Shown here: positions 61,392-64,000 of the stretch, in pieces
Numbering within the stretch: the first letter of the stretch is position 1
How the letters are laid out: each line of letters opens with the position of its first letter
NCBI GenBank assembly: GCA_033391075.1
Contig: JAWPMV010000001.1
Location: 2,356,001 to 2,420,000, forward strand
Origin: Bacteroidia bacterium
GTDB lineage: Bacteria > Bacteroidota > Bacteroidia > J057
DNA: 64,000 bases
Direction of reading: 5' to 3'
Notes under the pieces: generated by a model
Database searches by the model: none
Told to the model about the DNA's origin: nothing
The model's input: the letters and a program-made list of their open reading frames with translations, nothing else
Made by a program: the position numbers and the translations under genes

Positions 61392-64000
61392 ATGTTAAGT
61401 CTTTATAAATCCTCCGCCGGCTCAGGGAAAACGCATACCTTGGTACTGGAGTACCTGAAAATAGTGCTGGCAAGACCCGAAATCTACCGCAGTATCCTAG
61501 CTGTCACCTTTACCAATAAGGCGACAGATGAAATGAAAGGAAGAATTATTTCTTCTCTTTCTGATCTTTCTACCCAATCCGATGAAGCCCTGCTGAAAAA
61601 TCCCATGTTTTTGGGCTTGCAGGAATACTTCTCTACTACAGATCAAAAATTAGCTCCTAATTTTTCTATTCGGAAAAATGCACGTAAGGCACTGAGTCTC
61701 ATCCTAAATGATTACTCGAACTTTTCCGTGAGTACCATAGAAAGTTTCTTTCAACGCATCCTTCGTGCCTTTGCCCGGGAACTAAATATTCCTCTGGGCT
61801 ATGATGTAGAAACCAAAAATAGCCTGGTTCTGGATCAACTGGTGGATGGAATTCTCATGGATGTAGGGAAGAAGGAAAAGCTTAGAAAAATTCTGGAAAG
61901 CTTTGTAGATCGAAACCTGGAAGAAGAAAAAACCTGGAACCTGGAAGGTTATATTCGAGAAGTTGGTAGCGAGATTTTTAAGGAAAAATACCAGGCCCTC
62001 GATAATGAAAGAGAAAAGAGTGATCCCGAAGAGGAAAATTACATAGAAAAGACCCTGGACCTGGCGAATAAAATTCGTGCGATAAGAAAAAGGTTTGAAG
62101 GGGGAATGGAAGAATTGGGCAGACAGGGACAAGAGCTTATGCAGTCCCATGGGCTAAGTGTGGAAGATTTTTCCTATGGGAAATCTGGAGTAGCCAACCA
62201 TTTTTTTAAAGTTCAGGATAATAAGCTCTCCGTCAGTAAAAAATATGAACCCACGAAACGAGCTCTCTCAGCCAGAGAGGATATAGAAGCCTGGATCCCC
62301 AAAAAATCAGATAAGCAGGAGCAATTACGAGCTTGTGTCCAGGGAGGTTTACTTGATGTACTGGATAATATGATCATGCTCTTTGAAAATGAGTATGCTA
62401 CCTATAATACAGCCTTACAGGCCTCTATGAGTATCTATTCTTTTGGACTCCTCACAGAGTTGAAAGAAAGACTCACAGCTTACAGAAAAGAAAATGGCCA
62501 ATTGATCATTTCAGATACAGGCCTGCTTTTGCAAAAAGTTATCAAAGATCCCTACCATGCTCCCTTTATTTATGAAAAAGTAGGGACTCGATTTCAGCAT
62601 TTTCTCCTGGACGAATTTCAGGATACCTCCAATATGCAATGGCGGAATATGATGCCTCTTCTGGCAGAAGCTCTGGCATATGACAACTTTAGTATGCTGG
62701 TGGGAGATGCAAAACAATCGATATATAGATGGAGAAATGGCAATATGGACTTGCTCCTGAACAAAGTGGAGAAAGATATTAAATCCATTGTCAATCAGGA
62801 CGTAACTACAGAGAATCTGGATAATAACTGGCGGACAGCTCGGGAGATCGTGGAGTTTAATAACTGGTTATTTCTTTCTGCGGCAGATTATCTGGCCAAA
62901 GACCGGGAAGATCCGGCTTTTGGGCAAATGATGCTGGCAGCTTATGGAGGAGTGACTCAGCATCCCAAAAAAGAAAAATATCCAGGCTATGTCTCCGTGG
63001 AATTTCTGGAAGACTTATCCAAAAGAAGAGATGATCCTGGTCCAAAGTGGGAAGAACAGGCCGAAAGGCGATGCATGGAACTGATTTGGTCTCTGGGGAA
63101 TGAAGGCTTTGAGCCTCATGAGATCACCCTTTTGGTGCGCAATAATATCCACGGCACCCGACTGGCAACTTATCTGCAAAGAGAAAGTGCCAGAGAAGCT
63201 AAACCCATCAAGGTGGTTTCAGCAGACTCCCTCCTGATTGCCAGTGATCCCAAAGTTCAGTTTCTCTATGCCCTGCTTCAATACCTCAATTATGAATCTA
63301 ATGAGGTGAATTCTGCAGCGCTTTCCTATTACTACAACCTGGTAGTAGAAGGAGAAGCTTCTCATCATGCCGTATTCCTCAAATCAGATGAGGAAATCCT
63401 GCCTGAATTTGAGAAGTACAAAAAGGAACTGAGAAGAAAATCCATATACGAATGCATAGAAAGGCTTTGTAACCTTTTCTCTCCCTTATTGGATGCCAAT
63501 GCTTATATCCAGGGTTTCAAGGATGCAGCTTTGAGCTATGCAGCCGAAAATGATCCGGGGATAAGTTCCTTCCTCGAATGGTGGGAGACTGAAAAAAATA
63601 GCCGGGCCATCGCGAGTGCAGCTAGTAGAGATGCGGTCCAGATTATGACCATTCATAAATCTAAAGGCCTGGAATTTCCCATTGTTATCCTTCCTTATGC
63701 AGAATGGGAAATGCCTCCCAAAGCTCGGGGATATTTATGGGTAAACCCCCAAAAAGCTCCTTATCAAAGTTTTGAATTCTTTCCCATGAAGCTTTCGGGT
63801 CAATTGGAAAGCAGTTGGTTCAAGGAAGAGTATCAACAAGAGGAACAAAGTTCTTATTTGGATAATCTGAATTTGCTTTATGTTTCCTTGACTCGTCCCA
63901 AATACAGACTCTATCTTCTGAGTAAGGCTCCTTCCATTGACAAAAGAAGTGGACAGCCCAAAATGCCGACAGACTTCAAGAGTATTTCAAAACTATTATA
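61392..64000 (+). CDS. UvrD/AddA-type superfamily 1 helicase (N-terminal part, cut by window end)
   Basis: The frame from ATG 61392 is open to the last base, 869 codons, and continues beyond the window. SF1 motifs appear in order: Walker A 'YKSSAGSGKTHTL' (K13), Ia 'AVTFTNKATDEMK', II 'LLDEFQDTSN' (D407, E408), III 'VGDAKQSIYRWRNG' (437-450), IV 'NNWRTAREIVEFNNW', V 'TIHKSKGLEFPIV' (753-766) and VI 'LLYVSLTRPK' (828-837). The large insertions between motifs resemble RecB/AddA-like repair helicases. A C-terminal nuclease domain, if present, would be outside. It probably processes double-strand breaks with an AddB-like partner downstream. Confidence 0.93.
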   Translation, partial: MLSLYKSSAGSGKTHTLVLEYLKIVLARPEIYRSILAVTFTNKATDEMKGRIISSLSDLSTQSDEALLKNPMFLGLQEYFSTTDQKLAPNFSIRKNARKALSLILNDYSNFSVSTIESFFQRILRAFARELNIPLGYDVETKNSLVLDQLVDGILMDVGKKEKLRKILESFVDRNLEEEKTWNLEGYIREVGSEIFKEKYQALDNEREKSDPEEENYIEKTLDLANKIRAIRKRFEGGMEELGRQGQELMQSHGLSVEDFSYGKSGVANHFFKVQDNKLSVSKKYEPTKRALSAREDIEAWIPKKSDKQEQLRACVQGGLLDVLDNMIMLFENEYATYNTALQASMSIYSFGLLTELKERLTAYRKENGQLIISDTGLLLQKVIKDPYHAPFIYEKVGTRFQHFLLDEFQDTSNMQWRNMMPLLAEALAYDNFSMLVGDAKQSIYRWRNGNMDLLLNKVEKDIKSIVNQDVTTENLDNNWRTAREIVEFNNWLFLSAADYLAKDREDPAFGQMMLAAYGGVTQHPKKEKYPGYVSVEFLEDLSKRRDDPGPKWEEQAERRCMELIWSLGNEGFEPHEITLLVRNNIHGTRLATYLQRESAREAKPIKVVSADSLLIASDPKVQFLYALLQYLNYESNEVNSAALSYYYNLVVEGEASHHAVFLKSDEEILPEFEKYKKELRRKSIYECIERLCNLFSPLLDANAYIQGFKDAALSYAAENDPGISSFLEWWETEKNSRAIASAASRDAVQIMTIHKSKGLEFPIVILPYAEWEMPPKARGYLWVNPQKAPYQSFEFFPMKLSGQLESSWFKEEYQQEEQSSYLDNLNLLYVSLTRPKYRLYLLSKAPSIDKRSGQPKMPTDFKSISKLL

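Noticed and set aside
62511-63045. Minus-strand frames 62511-62717 and 62857-63045
   Set aside because: They lie antisense to the UvrD/AddA-like helicase, whose motifs are continuous on the plus strand.
1-64000. CRISPR array, prophage, transposon or integron
   Set aside because: No repeat-spacer pattern, integrase, transposase or phage structural gene is seen, and the one tRNA shows no adjacent duplicated 3' end.

Overview
The window looks like a chromosomal segment of a free-living, probably gliding or marine/soil member of the Bacteroidota. The evidence is direct: type IX secretion (T9SS) type A C-terminal sorting domains on large secreted proteins, two TonB-type or porin-like outer-membrane proteins, a DUF4249/TonB-receptor pair, SPOR proteins with a CCDC81-like HU domain, a GWxTD protein, a WbqC-family protein, a LytTR/LytS-type two-component pair, and a RibBA of Bacteroidota type. 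Base composition is moderate to AT-rich. I cannot place it below phylum; Saprospiria or Cytophagia would fit. I see no phage, transposase, integrase, CRISPR array or rRNA operon.

Layout. 1-4180: end of an RND efflux operon (adaptor, inner-membrane pump) whose last gene is an overlapping potassium-channel-like protein. 4182-12297: an MBL-fold hydrolase, then a metabolic block with a two-subunit molybdenum hydroxylase (2Fe-2S plus Tat-exported molybdopterin subunit), a hydroxypyruvate-isomerase-like TIM barrel, a sulfatase lipoprotein, a phytanoyl-CoA-dioxygenase-family oxygenase and a DinB-like protein. 12416-17704: a large unrecognised lipoprotein, a divergent LytTR regulator/LytS kinase pair and a START-domain protein. 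17815-23226: a Crp/Fnr regulator, a mono-cluster ferredoxin-like protein overlapping a DUF5996 gene, an amidohydrolase lipoprotein, a Nudix hydrolase and a second MBL hydrolase. 23216-26456: DUF4249 lipoprotein and TonB-dependent receptor.

26725-36624 is the most distinctive accessory stretch: a T9SS-exported GH81 beta-1,3-glucanase with CBM6 and Ig/PKD-like modules, a T9SS-exported CotH/lamin-tail protein, a fused alpha/beta-hydrolase + SGNH esterase, and a Sde182-type nucleoside-hydrolase-like secreted protein. All four are on one strand and carry signal peptides. This looks like an extracellular glucan/ester-glycan degradation locus, and it lacks a SusC/SusD pair.

36764-43624: tRNA-Arg(ACG), a MoxR ATPase, a small lipoprotein, a cobalamin adenosyltransferase, an MlaD-type protein, a membrane-anchored PP2C-like protein with TPR/Sel1 repeats and a lysine at a metal-site aspartate position, then a decayed T9SS domain and a small conserved-looking protein. 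44032-51346: an envelope block on the minus strand (three-SPOR protein, HU/SPOR protein, outer-membrane barrel, 1053-residue TPR protein). 51663-64000: housekeeping genes (ribBA, ArsR regulator, WbqC, GWxTD protein, LpxL-like acyltransferase, YbaB, glycosyltransferase 2, topoisomerase I, GNAT, a small helical protein) and the first 869 codons of a UvrD/AddA-type helicase cut by the window end.

Functional assignments rest on motifs read by eye; no database search was run.
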